The notes below the pieces were generated by a model. It did not search any database, was not told the origin of the DNA, and worked only from the letters and a program-made list of their open reading frames with translations. Positions 23,639 to 35,439 of a DNA stretch of 64,000 nucleotides are shown here, piece after piece. The stretch comes from Lineus longissimus (taxonomy: Eukaryota > Nemertea > Pilidiophora > Heteronemertea > Lineidae), in contig NC_088314.1 of NCBI RefSeq assembly GCF_910592395.1, forward strand, positions 12,772,001 to 12,836,000, given 5' to 3'. Position 1 is the first letter of the stretch, and each line of letters opens with the position of its first letter. The position numbers and the translations under genes were made by a program.

Positions 23639-24988
23639 TCATTATCTAGGTTTCAATAGATCAGTCTTAAACAAAATACAGGCAAACTAGAACATTCAAT
23701 TATCATGACCTTAAAATATACAAAAAGATACAAAGAAACAGAAATTGAAATATAGTCTAAAGCCTAAGCAGTTTCTATAAGTTGTACATTTCACTACAAT
23801 ATTTTTAGTACTTATGCATGATATTGCTAATAATTTCAAACATTTGTCAAGTGTGCAACACCAAGGTGTTTATCGAAAGTCACTTTTGGAATACCTCCAG
23901 TACCGCTACTTAAAAACAGGGTTGGATGCCGTTTTCCGTACTTTTTTTCCCCCTTATTTGTCCTGCACATTTTTTCAGGTTTATTCACAATTCTCTTAGG
24001 CAGCTATTATGGGGGAAAACTAGCTTCTGACAAAACAATTTGAAGGTGGAGATCCTTTCTTCTTGTATATTCCAAATTCTTAAAAATACAGGCTTTATAC
24101 AATGGATAGTTACAGTCACAGATTGGCGAGTCCAAATCTGGTGTTCACAGGCTGGAGTCCAAGACCTGAATGACCATATACAATCTTTGATTTACCATGA
24201 AAACTATAACAACACAAAATCACCAAGGAGACATAATACAAACTTTGACAAATCAAACATGTTTCTGATTGAAAGACTTATACTAATTACACTTGCCAAT
24301 CAAGCGTCTCCAACTTGTCTGAACATACTTGATTAATAAAACAATGACCTTATAGTGAAGGAGTTAAACCCTGTTTTCAAAATTAGCTAACTAGTTTTGT
24401 GTTTTGACATGTTCGATATGTCAAATATTCACCTTAAACATTATGAGAAATGATAACTTGTAAATTTATACTTTTGATGAAAAGTGCACCATAAAAGACT
24501 CCTGTTGTTTTAAAAATCGAATTCGCTCCTGCGAATTATACGTTGTCTACCAAGGACAAAACCATGTAGGCCTACACGTATACATAGACTTATAAAATGA
24601 AGTGACATGAAATACAATAAATCAACATTATTTCAACATTCAAGTTGTGACCAAGAGTCTTTATGCTATTCTGGTTCAGATCATTACAAAAAAACTGTGC
24701 TGCAATTAGCATTTTAACTAATCAAAATTAAAGTCAAGTTTCTGCTTTATAATGTCTTTTCTCTAGGCAGATGGAAAGAGCTAAAAAATTTAAAAATATT
24801 CCCCGATGTCCGAAAATGTTCAAATCATTGTTCTGAAGACATATTAATAATAATGCTAATTCAATGTCCGGATTAGGCTTAGTAAATACAATATCTGTCC
24901 TAATCTAAATTAGCTCTAAACTAATTATATATGTCAGACATACTGGAGACTGAGATCACACATTCTAGATTCTGCCTTGGGTATCCGT

Positions 24989-26048
24989 TCAAAAGTCTAG
25001 CAGCAGTTCAATGACATGTTTTCCTTGAGGACGGCTCTGTTGTGGAGGGATCTGATTGAACGTCAAGTCAGGATGAATACTGAATTTCCTGCCCGAGTTT
25101 GGAGAGTGCATGCAAACAGAGACTTCAGATGGCTCTAGTGCAGAGAGTTCACTATGGTTTGCAAGAAAGCTCCTGACAAAAGTCGACACAGTGTCCTTTT
25201 CAGAATGTGTAAAACTGGTCATAGCCCGATATGGATTCTCAGCTATGACTGTTGCTATAACGCCATTCTTCGTGTCATAGGTCTGGACTGGTCTCAGAGG
25301 AGCATACTTGACCTTAGGCTTATTCACTGAGTTTGATTGAGACCAATTACCCGGTTGAGTTGATCTGGTCACTACAGGAGCATTTGGCTGTTTATCGTCA
25401 GCATTCACCTTACCAGGGAGGTCATTCAAAGCTGAAATAATTGTCTGATGGTTATCATAGGAAGATGACAACTCTGAATCATTCACAGCCCAACACGTTT
25501 TTTTCGCGAATCTTATGTCCTTGATTCAGAATGTAATCCTTGGCCCGTTGATCAAGGTGAACAGCATTGACCCATGTGTAACACTTGGCTGGATGATCTT
25601 TCCATTGGATCAGAAAGTCCTCAGAATCAAAGCACTTCCTCCTCTTTATCACTTTTTCAGTCACTCTTTGGCCTTTTGTTTTGATGGTGCCTTTGTGAGC
25701 AACTGTTCCAGTTACTTTCACAGAGTTAGTCTGTTTGGATAGCATGTCAGGGATACTGGTTTCTTCACCTTGGGTGCTGGTTGAGACGTATTCTCTGACA
25801 GTTTGAGTACTAATGGATACTCTCATTGGCACTGGCAGGCACTGAATTTCAGCAGACACAGTAAGAGGAGAACACTGAACGGCAATGTCACATGTAGAGG
25901 AAGCAACAGTTAAGCTGCTCCCAGAAATGGTATTTGTCTCGCAATGTTTAGTAACATTGCTCGACTCACTAACCTTACAAGCGTAGCCTTTCGTTTTTCT
26001 AAAGTTATGTAATCGTTGCTGATCACACCGTAGGGTTGAAGGCGACGC
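24989..26048 (-). CDS. Chromodomain-containing protein, one frameshift
   Basis: An open frame from 26048 down (first ATG at 25826) contains a chromodomain at about 25525-25665: VTEKVIKRRK, then FLIQWKDHP and a CYTWV segment, matching the V/Y-x-V, W and W positions of the methyl-lysine cage family. The frame stops at once after the domain, but removing one A from a seven-A run (plus strand T7 at 25498-25504) joins it to a second open stretch ending at TGA 24989-24991, giving a protein of at least 279 residues. The C-terminal half is unrecognised. Upstream of 25826 the frame stays open without ATG, so a 5' exon is likely. The indel is either a real lesion or a homopolymer error. A chromatin-binding nuclear role is inferred from the domain only. 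Confidence 0.6.
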
Positions 26049-26641
26049 TCACAATTGCCTTTTGTTCTTTTGTGAAAGCATGACATAAGACAGGAAATAG
26101 GTGTCTTATTGTGTGCTTCTTCTTAGGAACAAAAGGAAAATGTTAGCCGTGACGCGTGATAAGTGAATCGTTCATTCCTATGCAATGGCTACCATAGTAA
26201 CACAAAAACAGTAAAACTGTGGAATAGCATTGCTCTTATATAAAGTTTATCATGATGATGTGCTATATGCTCTTTAAAGATGTTGGATAACACCTCTACA
26301 AAAAAGGGATGGAGTCTACATCAGTGCTTTCAGTGCTTGATATAACACTCCACTCTTTTCAATTCATAATTCATCCTGGAGGATCAATTTCCCAAATTTC
26401 CAAAAATTGATCAGGCTTTCTTACTTGCCAAGCTAGCCTTTCCCAGGTCTCCCAGGACAGTGAGTTCAAGGTATACTGTGTTTACATCACACAATGCACC
26501 TACTGCACATGGGCAGTAGGCATTTCCAAAACCCCGGAAAAAAACTAGAAAACTTTGGGAAAACTCACCAAAATCAATCCCCAATAAAAGCATAATTCCA
26601 CATAAAAGCATATATGTCACAGTTGATAGCAAAAAAAACAG

Positions 26642-26730
26642 TTAGCCGGTTCTGGTGCCACTGTTTGACATACATGTAGGCCCATTACACGTAATATAGG
26701 CCTTTTGTAAGGCGTCCTTCAACCGGCTAA
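26642..26730. mobile_element. Short palindromic MITE
   Basis: 89 bp with perfect 10-bp inverted ends TTAGCCGGTT and AACCGGCTAA. A diverged copy is at 12377-12461. The surrounding DNA (26049-26641 and 26731-27580) holds no supported gene. Confidence 0.65.
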
Positions 26731-27402
26731 ATAGCGTCTCCCCAGTATTATCATACATCACACATATTCCATGGTGGAAAGGTCACGGACATAGTTTTCT
26801 ATGTATGCCAAACAGCAGCTCTGCCCAACAAGCCAATCAACTGCATGGTTACAAAATAACCATACTGCAAAAACTCATTATGTTGGTGTTAACTGAGCAT
26901 GCTCGTACTATATACAAAGTACAGCAAGGTACTTCCTGCTTGCTGCATATTAACTGTCCTGGCAGACCTGTTTCCGCTTAAGGACACTGTTTTTTAATCA
27001 TGTTGGAAAATTTTGTTGTTGGCTCACATTGAGTACACAAGAATTAGATAACATTCTCGGCAAGCTCCTGGGGAATTGATTCCCTTGGATAATTTGGTGA
27101 CTGCAGCAATCAAACAATGGTCTCATGAAGTAGTCGATACTCAATGCATAGGCAAATACAGTACAGCCAAAAATATGTAAGTCATGTTCCCCTGAAAACA
27201 AATATGTACATGTAATTTATGGGCGGTTACATTTCCGACTTACACAGTTGTTCATGCATCGGGTACAGATTAAAAGCTCACATGAAACAGAATTTGATAA
27301 TTGCCGCTAATTTATATTACTGATTAAAATGACAGAGCTTTTAATTTCTCAGAGTCATATTCTACAATGTACAGCAAGTTTTATGTTTATTCGACAAATA
27401 GT

Positions 27403-27442
27403 ACAAGGAAACAAGAGGCCCAAGGGCCTGGCGCTCAGCTGA
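27403..27442 (+). repeat. AGAGGCCCAAGGGCCTGGCGC repeat end
   Basis: The word CAAGAGGCCCAAGGGCCTGG followed by CGCTCAGCTGAA recurs, slightly changed, at about 31456-31487, where it starts a longer element. Here only this end is recognisable. Confidence 0.5.
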
Positions 27443-27580
27443 AATGGATAGCTGAAGGCAAGGGCCAAGTGTGTGTTGGTACTGTTATTATGAGGCAACG
27501 TGAAGCTGTAACGTCTGGCACGCAGAAGTGCTGGTGCGAAAGACCTTCTTGCTATATCAGTGCATGCTGAAGTACTGAGT

Positions 27581-27674
27581 TGACGTCACCCTGCTATTAT
27601 GACGTAAAGTCATTTCTATTGCCGTTGCAGTAGTGGGGTGTGTGATGACGTCAAGGAGTTGTGTGGTGACGTCA
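27581..27674. promoter_or_regulatory. Cluster of CRE-like TGACGTCA sites
   Basis: TGACGTCA at 27581, 27646 and 27667 and TGACGTAA at 27600, four sites in 94 bp. This is the CREB/ATF consensus. No gene start is visible nearby, and MITEs in this window also carry the motif, so function is only possible. Confidence 0.35.
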
Positions 27675-27896
27675 AAGAGTGGAGTCCTTGTCTTCATGCA
27701 GCGTAGGTGGAACTAATAACATGCACATTGACTCAAGGTACATAATTATTAGAGTGTATTTTGTGAGGTGAATGGTCAAATGAACCGACTGTTGTCTGGA
27801 CATTGATGAAGTGGATGCAGCCAAATGTCTGGGATGGTCTTTTATGTATGTGAAGAAAAGAAGATAAAGAGTTGGTTAACAAAATGAACTTTATTG

Positions 27897-27985
27897 GTGC
27901 GGCAGATATTTGATGCCTTTCGGCAGATATTTGAAGCGCCTTGCGCCATATATTTTTTGCCTTGCGGCAGATATTTGATAACGCT
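27897..27985 (+). repeat. Small tandem repeat (CGGCAGATATTTGA)
   Basis: CGGCAGATATTTGA recurs three times at about 22-45 bp spacing with a related CGCCATATATTTT unit between. Beyond it, 27986-29036 shows no gene or element I can support. Confidence 0.6.
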
Positions 27986-29036
27986 CTCCGGGAATGGAAA
28001 GCAGTAAAACGAATAAGCACACCTTACTCTGAATGTGGGAACAGCAAGTTCTTTCCTGGACTTGAAATGTGCCAACGACTCCTCTTGCAATAACCAACAA
28101 CAGTTAATCTGTAAAAAGAGAAGAGAAATTAACACGGACTGAATAAAAAAGGGTGACATCACATAGACGGGGAAATGTACACCACCGGATGCAGTCTGTG
28201 CTTGATCAGGCATTTGTCAGATGATATCCTGAACAAGGCATCTATGATCTATGGAGGCAAATCCAAAAAGAGACTTAACCTTCGAAGGGCACACTTATTA
28301 CTCAGTGAAAAGTCAGTCCTGTGGGCTGTTTTCCAATTCAAAATAAAAGTGTAACCTCTTTATTGTGACTTTAAATTAGTCTCACAGACTGAACCATAAC
28401 ACTAAACAGCCAACCGTGCCCACATGATGTGAGCCGAGAGCTGGGCTTAAAGATGAGCGAGTGGTGTACTACATTTTGAAAATTGTCTATCGTCTACGAC
28501 ATGTGACAGAACAGGATCTAGTGGACTTAATGATGAGGTATAATCAAATAAGGTGTCCATCAAATGAATCATGAGGGCCTGTTGAGTTATACTCGTCTAA
28601 GCCTATCCTATAGGCAGATAGGGCTAGGCTATCGTTTTTGTCTTTTTTACAGCCTACAGCACAGCCATGCACAGCGCAGTGTACAGACAGTACAGGATTG
28701 CAAATTAAAAACATGAGCATTGCTGCGTAACGAAACTGCAGTGGAATTCATACTACGATGTCATAATGTGACTTTCAGAATAATTGTTGTCACGGCCAAT
28801 GACCAGACAGGGAGAAAACAAACGTAAATGGCGAGATTTGTTGCAAAATTGCCAACCACAACAACTCAGTGACTATTTTTTACTCAGGGACCGTAGCCAA
28901 AATGACCGACGGCGAATTCTAAACAAATTTCAGGTACATGGTCATGTTGAATAAAAGAGTATCAACCGATTGAACATGAGAAATTTCACTCACCTTCATT
29001 GAAGCAGCGACTACCGCCATTTTTAAATGGTGGCAT

Positions 29037-29514
29037 CTCTTCTGTCGATCGGCCAATCAGCGGCACTGCTTGCAAAAAGTTGAGCCACCGCCAAATTTGA
29101 AATCGCCAAAATTCAGTCAATGTGCCTGCAGCGCCAACTGGCGGTGAAAACTATCTTAATTCCATTAAAAGTAAAAAATGAAAAAATATTTAAAAATATT
29201 CAGCCACATTTGAAAACAATATTTGCTCTGTCGACCGAGGTAAAAAGGGAAAGAAATCTAAACGCGAAATGACCTCATTCTCTTAATACAGGTCGGATCG
29301 CGCTGATTTTTCGTTTCTGAGTTCACCTTGGGCAACTCCTAATTTAGCACCGTCAACGAAGTGGCTCGGCCTTTCCAGTCAGAAATGTCCAATTTTGTCC
29401 ACAGATGGGTCCCTAGATGGATGGATGGATGGATGGATGGATGGATTGCAGGACGGACACCATTTGAACAGCTATTCTACTAGCTCCGCTGACTTTGTCA
29501 GCTGAGCTAAAAAA
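29037..29514 (+). repeat. Dispersed element copy A with (ATGG)n
   Basis: Near-identical to 38819-39300 (478 against 482 bp; the length difference is one ATGG unit). Contains the microsatellite at about 29415-29447 and ends ACTAGCTCCGCTGAC, TCAGCTGAGCTAAAA. The DNA from 29515 to 30101 shows nothing recognised. Confidence 0.85.
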
Positions 29515-30101
29515 GGTTTGTGTAAATTCACAAGAGTGTTGGTGAATGATGTCACACTTAGAGAGAGCAATCTCTGAAACACAAGACATACATGTAAAAG
29601 ACATCATGATTTTTAGTCGAACCTTTATTTACTTATAGCCTACATTTCATGTATTTCATTATGATTCACTGATCACCTGCTGAATCAAAAGCAATTTATT
29701 TGCACTTCAGGGTGAAGCTATGGTAGCTACATATAAATGACTTCATTCATTATCAAATTAATCACCTGATGCTATATATTGCAGTAGTAATCACCTGTTT
29801 TCATGGAAATCTTAAAGATGCATGGGACTTACAGTATGACTTCGATATAGGTACATAAACTATCATTCAAAACTTAGTATACAGAAAAAAAAGGTATATT
29901 TCTAGTCAAACTAACTAATCTTTTCTGAGAAATAAGATCTCAAGTTTGCCATATATATGACAGCCAGAGAGGATGGTTTACACTCCCTCACAGTGGTATG
30001 TCCCGCCTCTTTTCATATACCGTGCCAACCACTGCCAAAGGAAGAGTCTTGATCTGCTGCTCGGCAGACGACTGCAATAAAACTGGTTTGGCACTTTGCC
30101 T

Positions 30102-31433
30102 AATGAAATGGTCTAGGGACCATTGTGCTCACCTGGGGAAATGTTAATGCATGTCATTTGCAGTGGATGTACATGTCACATGGAAATTGGTTGACATCTG
30201 TTGAACAGTTTAGGAGAAAAAGAACTTAGTTGAATTTTCAAGATGGCGGCCTGGTGGCTATATTTGTCACCAGATTACATTGAGAACTAGAGTTATTGTC
30301 ATGAGTACATATAATCACATGAAATTGGTTGCAATCCGATCATTAGTTTTGGAGAAAAAGGAATTTGTTTATTTTTCAAGATGGCCGCCTGGCAGCCATA
30401 TTGGTTATCGCATTTGATTGAAAATCAAGGATTATGTAGAGAGTACACAGATATACATCCACATAAAATTTGGTTGCAATCCGATCATTAGTTTCGGAGT
30501 AATAGGACTTTGTTTATTTTTCAAGATGGCCACCTGGCAGCCATATTATTGGCAGACGGATTTGACTGAAAATTTGACATAAAGTTAAGATTACATAGAT
30601 ACATAATCACATGAGATTTGGTTGCAATCCGATCATCTGTTTTTGAGAAATAGGACTTTTTTGATTTTCATATTTGATGTCCGAACGGGCCAAATTTAAG
30701 GGGTGGAATAGAGGGTCTTTAGATACATGTCCACACAGGTTTAGAACCTTCTAGCTCAAATAGAAACGACGTTCGGTAATTCAGCAAACTTTGACCTCTG
30801 TGACCTTATAGATATTAGGTCAAATCAAAAACCCGTAGGATACGTAATGTACCCTTGCTAGAAGTACCTACATGCACATTTACCATAAAAATCTCGTGAA
30901 AATCGGACCAGTAATAAGCAAGTCATCGAACATTTTAACTTTGGCCCCCTGGTGACCAAACTGTGAATCATAAAAGACCACAGTTCAGTCTACGTATAGG
31001 GGTCACCAAGGGGTACATTTGTGCCAAGTTAGGGATCTGTAGCTAAAGCGGTTACAAAACGTGCCGTCATTGTATGGCGGTGCCATAGGAAAACTTTGAC
31101 GTCTGTGACCTTGAAACGTAAGTCAACTCAAAAATGATCCGTCAGATATGAGATGTACCCTAGCTAGAAGTACCTACCATAAAAATCTCATGAAAATCTG
31201 ACCATTATTAAACCAGTAATGAAACATTTTAACATTTTATTGTTTGACCCCCTGGTGGCAAAACAAAGAATCATATGAGGCCACGATTTGGTGAGTAGCT
31301 GTCACCCAGGGGCGCATGTGTACCAAGTTTGAGTTAAGTACTAGCTTTAGCGGTAACAAAAAGTGCCACCAATGTTTAACGACGACGGACAACGACGACG
31401 ATGCGCTATCGCAAAGGCTCATAGGTGACAAAG
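30102..31433 (+). mobile_element. DR3 foldback-family element, copy 1
   Basis: Starts AATGAAATGGTCTAGGGACC then ATTGTGCTCACC and ends near GCTATCGCAAAGGCTCATAGG; better copies show inverted ends GTGCTCACC and GGTGAGC. Inside, ~330-bp units repeat, each with GGCCCCCTGGTGGCCAAA-type words and a TGACCTCTGTGACCT pair (30792-30806; variant at 31098). Non-coding. Confidence 0.75.
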
Positions 31434-31448
31434 CAAGAGATTGATACG

Positions 31449-32400
31449 CACACAAGACAAGAGGTCTAACGGCCTGGCGCTCAGCTGAAATATACTTGGA
31501 AAGTACCCGGGAGGTCTCTTTCAACCTCAATTATGTTGACCGTAATGTCTCTATCAGGCAAACATACCAAATTAAAAAGACTTTTAACACTTTCAGCGCC
31601 ATCCGACGTAATTTTACGTCTTGCAAGTTCACACGGTTGAGCCATCCGACGTAATATTACGTCGCATTTTTAAATTTCCCGCTTTGTCTTCGAGGCGACT
31701 AGCAGCGCGGTATAGGGGAATATAATTTAACTATACAGCGCTTGAGGTGATAGTATGATGTTCAGCCAATGTGCTATTTATAGCCAAGATCGTCTGCATT
31801 CGAATAGGCGCAATGGCGGGTCGAAGATTGATGACGGGGGCAGATGTAGCCGAGAGTATGCCAAAAAGCGGGTATTCGGAAAGACACCATATATATTACT
31901 GTTCTATGTGTGGGGTACCATTGTGCAAAATCAAGTGTTTTGCTGACTATCATTCCAAATAAGCATTGTAAAGAGATCTAATAAAGAAGAACCAAAACAG
32001 AAAATTTCATGTAATTAACTTTATTCCTTCTATTGTTTTCATAATTTTGAAAAAGGGTAAAAAGGGGCGTAACCTTGGCCCCTGGGGGAAGTACGCTAAA
32101 TATGGCTGGGCGCTGAAAGTGTTAAATGGCTTCTATCTGCTGGAATAAAGTGGCAAAAAATTATTTCAAAATTTAGGCTTTTTGCCCCCTGCATTTGAGT
32201 CGAAATCGCACTAAACTTTCTGTAAACAGCATTTCCTGCCCTGTTCATATGAAATCCCAGATTATAAGTGCCTCGGTCGTATGGTTACGAAATGCCCAAC
32301 ATTGTCTACAGATGGCTGGATGGATGGAAGGATGGATGGAAGGACGGAATGCATATAGCTATTTGACTAGCTCCGCTGACCACACTGCCGACTAAAAGAA
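31449..32400 (+). mobile_element. AGAGG...GCTCAGCTGA element hosting a piggyBac MITE
   Basis: Begins CAAGAGGTCTAACGGCCTGG then CGCTCAGCTGAA and ends with (ATGG)n, ATTTGACTAGCTCCGCTGAC, the same end as 29037-29514. The middle is displaced by the piggyBac MITE 31588-32121. No ORF of its own. Confidence 0.6.
31588..32121 (+). mobile_element. piggyBac-type MITE with transposase C-terminal finger
   Basis: 534 bp between TTAA duplications (31584-31587, 32122-32125), with inverted ends CACTTTCAGCGCC and GGCGCTGAAAGTG. A sub-terminal GCCATCCGACGTAAT block is repeated. Near the 3' end a short frame (31814-31960) encodes HIYYCSMCGVPLC then CFADYH and a stop, the Cys-rich C-terminal finger typical of piggyBac transposases. 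The catalytic core is deleted. Confidence 0.92.
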
Positions 32401-32700
32401 GTTTACCATATACAAAATTTTGAATACTAATTCTTTTGTACCAAAGGCAAACACACCACAAGTTCATTCTGATAGTGGAGTTACTTACAGTAGGTTTCCC
32501 CTTCAATGCAAGTCCTGGGTCTAGGACTTGCTACACTATATAACAAAGGTATTTGTTGTCAAAGGAAAGTTAGAACCATACAGCAATCAAGAGAAATGCA
32601 AACACCTCAAGCAAATGCTCAGTATATGATGGTAACAAAAAGAACAAAAATGTTCTCACCCTGAAAATGCCTGGTGTATAAAATATTGACCGAAATATAC

Positions 32701-32914
32701 AAATATATATTATGAGGGAGACATCCATCATAATAGGTTTTATGCTAAGATGCTCCAGTTTGGCTAGTAGGCCTATCGATCATTTGGGGTCACGTCTGTC
32801 ATGACTCATACTATCCTACTTAGGGGACATCGCCGCGCGTGTCTACCTCATTCGAGAGAAGTAGTTCAAGATTCATGATCACGTTGTCTACAAAATTTCA
32901 TCTTTAACTTTTGG
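32701..32914 (+). repeat. Ngaro A1 repeat
   Basis: 214 bp, starts AAATATATATTATGAGGGAG and matches A2 (37708-37921) with a single visible difference near the end. Confidence 0.93.
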
Positions 32915-33017
32915 GGAATCTTGGACGTTCTTTCGATTTCGAGGAAGGTTCTTTACGACAGTTAAGTAATCTCATTTATTCGAACCCTTTTCTCCGTATT
33001 GGTTTGCGCTGAGCGCA

Positions 33018-33626
33018 ATGGCTTCTGACCAGAATCACCCCTTTCGGGTTCTTATTTTCGGCCACAGCTATATAGAAAGGCTGCGGAAGTTTTCTGTTTC
33101 TGTGCCCCGATTCAGGTTATTTCGCCCTGGCATGACTGGGCAGAATTTACAACTGGCCGAGTGTAACGTTGACTTCTGGGGTGTGCCAGGATTAACTTTG
33201 GCGCGCATATACAACTCGGAGGTGTACTGCAATGAGATTCGTGTTTTATCACCTGATTTGATAATACTTCAGATCGGGGGGAACGATTTGTGTATTTCCT
33301 CCTATTCGGCGGATGAAGTGGCGAGGGATGTTTCTAGATTTGCCTTCGAGTTACACCAACTTGTAAATTGTAGAGTACTGATTTCCCAAATTATTCCAAG
33401 GATTCAGTGTCCTGCCGGATACAATGACAAGGTATTTCGGTGCAATGGGCGCCTTGCTCAGCTTAATCCAGTTTATTCACCAGTGTCTCTTTGGAAACAT
33501 AAGGGGATATGGAACCCTCAGGATTGGATATACAATACGGATGGAGTCCACTTCAACGACCTGGGCAACTTCAAATTGTTCAACAGCTATAGGGCTGCAG
33601 CAGTATCTGTCTTACGCGGCCATTGA
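33018..33626 (+). CDS. SGNH/GDSL-family hydrolase ORF of the Ngaro element
   Basis: Intact 202-residue ORF from ATG 33018. SGNH blocks are visible: FGHSYIERL (nucleophile Ser), a Gly in the VPGLTLARI segment, IGGNDLC (block III G-x-N-D) and DGVHFNDLG (block V D-x-x-H). No signal peptide. Extra hydrolase ORFs of this kind have been reported in some Ngaro elements; the substrate and role in retrotransposition are unknown. It lies 103 bp after A1 and 646 bp before gag, and is the best-preserved ORF of the element, which suggests recent selection or chance. Confidence 0.85.
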   Translation: MASDQNHPFRVLIFGHSYIERLRKFSVSVPRFRLFRPGMTGQNLQLAECNVDFWGVPGLTLARIYNSEVYCNEIRVLSPDLIILQIGGNDLCISSYSADEVARDVSRFAFELHQLVNCRVLISQIIPRIQCPAGYNDKVFRCNGRLAQLNPVYSPVSLWKHKGIWNPQDWIYNTDGVHFNDLGNFKLFNSYRAAAVSVLRGH

Positions 33627-33874
33627 CTTGGTATGGTTATATGTTTGCTCTAATTTCAGGTCGCAGGCGTATCAGCTGCTAATGTAACGATCGGTAAAAT
33701 TGTTTGTTTTGCAGTTTTCAGCCGCACTAGATGGGCATTTCCTACATAAATAGCCTTGCTAGATTGTTTGCGTAGGTGATCTCTTCCCGCTCTCCCTCAA
33801 AGGAGGGGGGGGGGCTTATTCTCCCCATGGCTCTTTTACATGTAACTGCTCACCCTATGCCTGATGAAAATCTT

Positions 33875-34105
33875 TGGCCCGAAGGGGCCTTTTCTTGGCC
33901 ACACTAGTGGTCTTCGGCTGGCTCCTAAGGGGGTCTTTTTGGCCACGCTGCGGTCTTCGGCTCCTCAGAGGGTCTCATCAATACTGGAGGAAAAATTTAC
34001 CTGTTTATTTGCCACACTGTGGTCTTCGGCTCCTAACAGGGTCTTATTGTCTGGCCACTCTAAGGGTCTTCGGCTCCTAACAGGGTCTTCTTCGGACGTA
34101 CGTTA
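33875..34105 (+). repeat. Tandem repeat between hydrolase and gag ORFs
   Basis: Units with GGCCAC...GGTCTTCGGCTCCTAACAGGG recur four times at 50-75 bp spacing within the Ngaro element. Could form RNA hairpins; function unknown. Confidence 0.7.
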
Positions 34106-34272
34106 TACTCGCCGGTCTTGGCCGGAAACGGTCTGCTACTGCACCAGCTTAAATGGTTAACATTCACTTTACCATGGTTTCAGCCTACTGTCGTTTCCCT
34201 GGGCAGGTGATCCATGGCTGGATGTATTTCGATTAGGACAAAGCTTACTGTTCAATTTCTCTTCCAGCATAA

Positions 34273-35439
34273 ATGGACAACACCCGCCCAAAGACAAGGG
34301 GGAATAAAGCGAGGGATGCAGGCAAGAAAGGCAAGAAAGGCACTCGTAAACGTTCGTCCGAACAAGGGGATGGGCAGCGTGGAGCAAAGCGCACTAAACG
34401 GGATCAACCGGCTGATAACGTTGGCATTGGTAATCAGGACATGACCCAGACATGCAAGGACATGATGGCGAACATGAATCTCATGATGACAAACATGAAC
34501 AAGTTCTTTGCCACGAAGGCACTTTCCCAGGATCCTGTAACTATCGAGGACACGGACGCAGCTGGCGAGGTCGCTGGGGCTGAGGCCAACGAGGCATCCG
34601 AGGACACTGGATTGTTTAGTAAGAATAATGCTGTAACGGATATGGGCAAAGCCCACTTGAGTAGCTCATTTACTTCGGTTGCTTTGGCCTTGGACGCACA
34701 TGTTAAAATAGAACACAAGGAAAAAATTTGGGCTAATGTTGACATCGCCAAGTTGTTGAATCCGGCTTCCCAGAAAAAGCAATCTTTCAAAGTCAATGGC
34801 ACTGGCACCGATGGAGATGAAACACTCACCTTCTCCTTTGGTGTACCCAAAGTTAAGATAACCTCATTTTCGCAATGGCAGTCGGCTTTCGCCATTTTTC
34901 AGTCCATTTACCTTGATAAGTTCCCGGCAGTATCTAAACAGCTCCTCAGTTATGAGGCATCCGTTAAGGATCTTATGGTCAGAGGGGGTGACTGGATGTT
35001 CTACGACGAGGGTTTTCACCGCAATATGGGCGTGAACCCCCGTCAGTGGGACGAACCTTTGTGGGAGCTCTGGGTCCGGGCCATTCACCAAAAGCGCAAC
35101 AACCCCGCGCAGATCAACCAGCAGCCCTTTCGCCAAGGCAAGAAGGGTCTTTTAGGAGCCAGTACCCGGAAGTTCCCTGCTGGGACCTGTTGGAGATACA
35201 ACGGAGGCAGACCATGTCCCGGATGCAACTTCCCACACAAGTGCTCCGATTGTGGTGGGACACACCTGGCAACCCGATGCGCTGGCCAGACCCGTAGCAC
35301 CAGTAACCCTACCTGCCAGCCTCAACTGCAGTCATCCCCTACCTCCTCTGGCCGACCAAAATCCATTGTTACCCCGCCAAACGGACCAATGCGCTCCAAC
35401 CAACCACCCAATGCAAAGCCGGCTGCCAACGCCCATTAA
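34273..35439 (+). CDS. Ngaro gag-like protein
   Basis: Intact 388-residue ORF from ATG 34273. N-terminus is very basic (Lys/Arg/Gly rich, residues 1-45), the middle is acidic then globular, and the C-terminal part has a cysteine/histidine cluster, CWRYNGGRPCPGCNFPHKC then CSDCGGTHLATRC (about residues 304-335), matching the knuckle found in DIRS/Ngaro gag proteins. The tail is Pro/Ser rich. Its 3' end overlaps the reverse transcriptase frame by about 29 bp from the first in-frame ATG there, so translation of the second frame would need shifting or re-initiation. Confidence 0.85.
   Translation: MDNTRPKTRGNKARDAGKKGKKGTRKRSSEQGDGQRGAKRTKRDQPADNVGIGNQDMTQTCKDMMANMNLMMTNMNKFFATKALSQDPVTIEDTDAAGEVAGAEANEASEDTGLFSKNNAVTDMGKAHLSSSFTSVALALDAHVKIEHKEKIWANVDIAKLLNPASQKKQSFKVNGTGTDGDETLTFSFGVPKVKITSFSQWQSAFAIFQSIYLDKFPAVSKQLLSYEASVKDLMVRGGDWMFYDEGFHRNMGVNPRQWDEPLWELWVRAIHQKRNNPAQINQQPFRQGKKGLLGASTRKFPAGTCWRYNGGRPCPGCNFPHKCSDCGGTHLATRCAGQTRSTSNPTCQPQLQSSPTSSGRPKSIVTPPNGPMRSNQPPNAKPAANAH

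Noticed and set aside
34252-34895. Minus-strand ORFs of 134 and 153 codons
   Set aside because: Antisense to the intact Ngaro gag ORF, with no motifs of their own.
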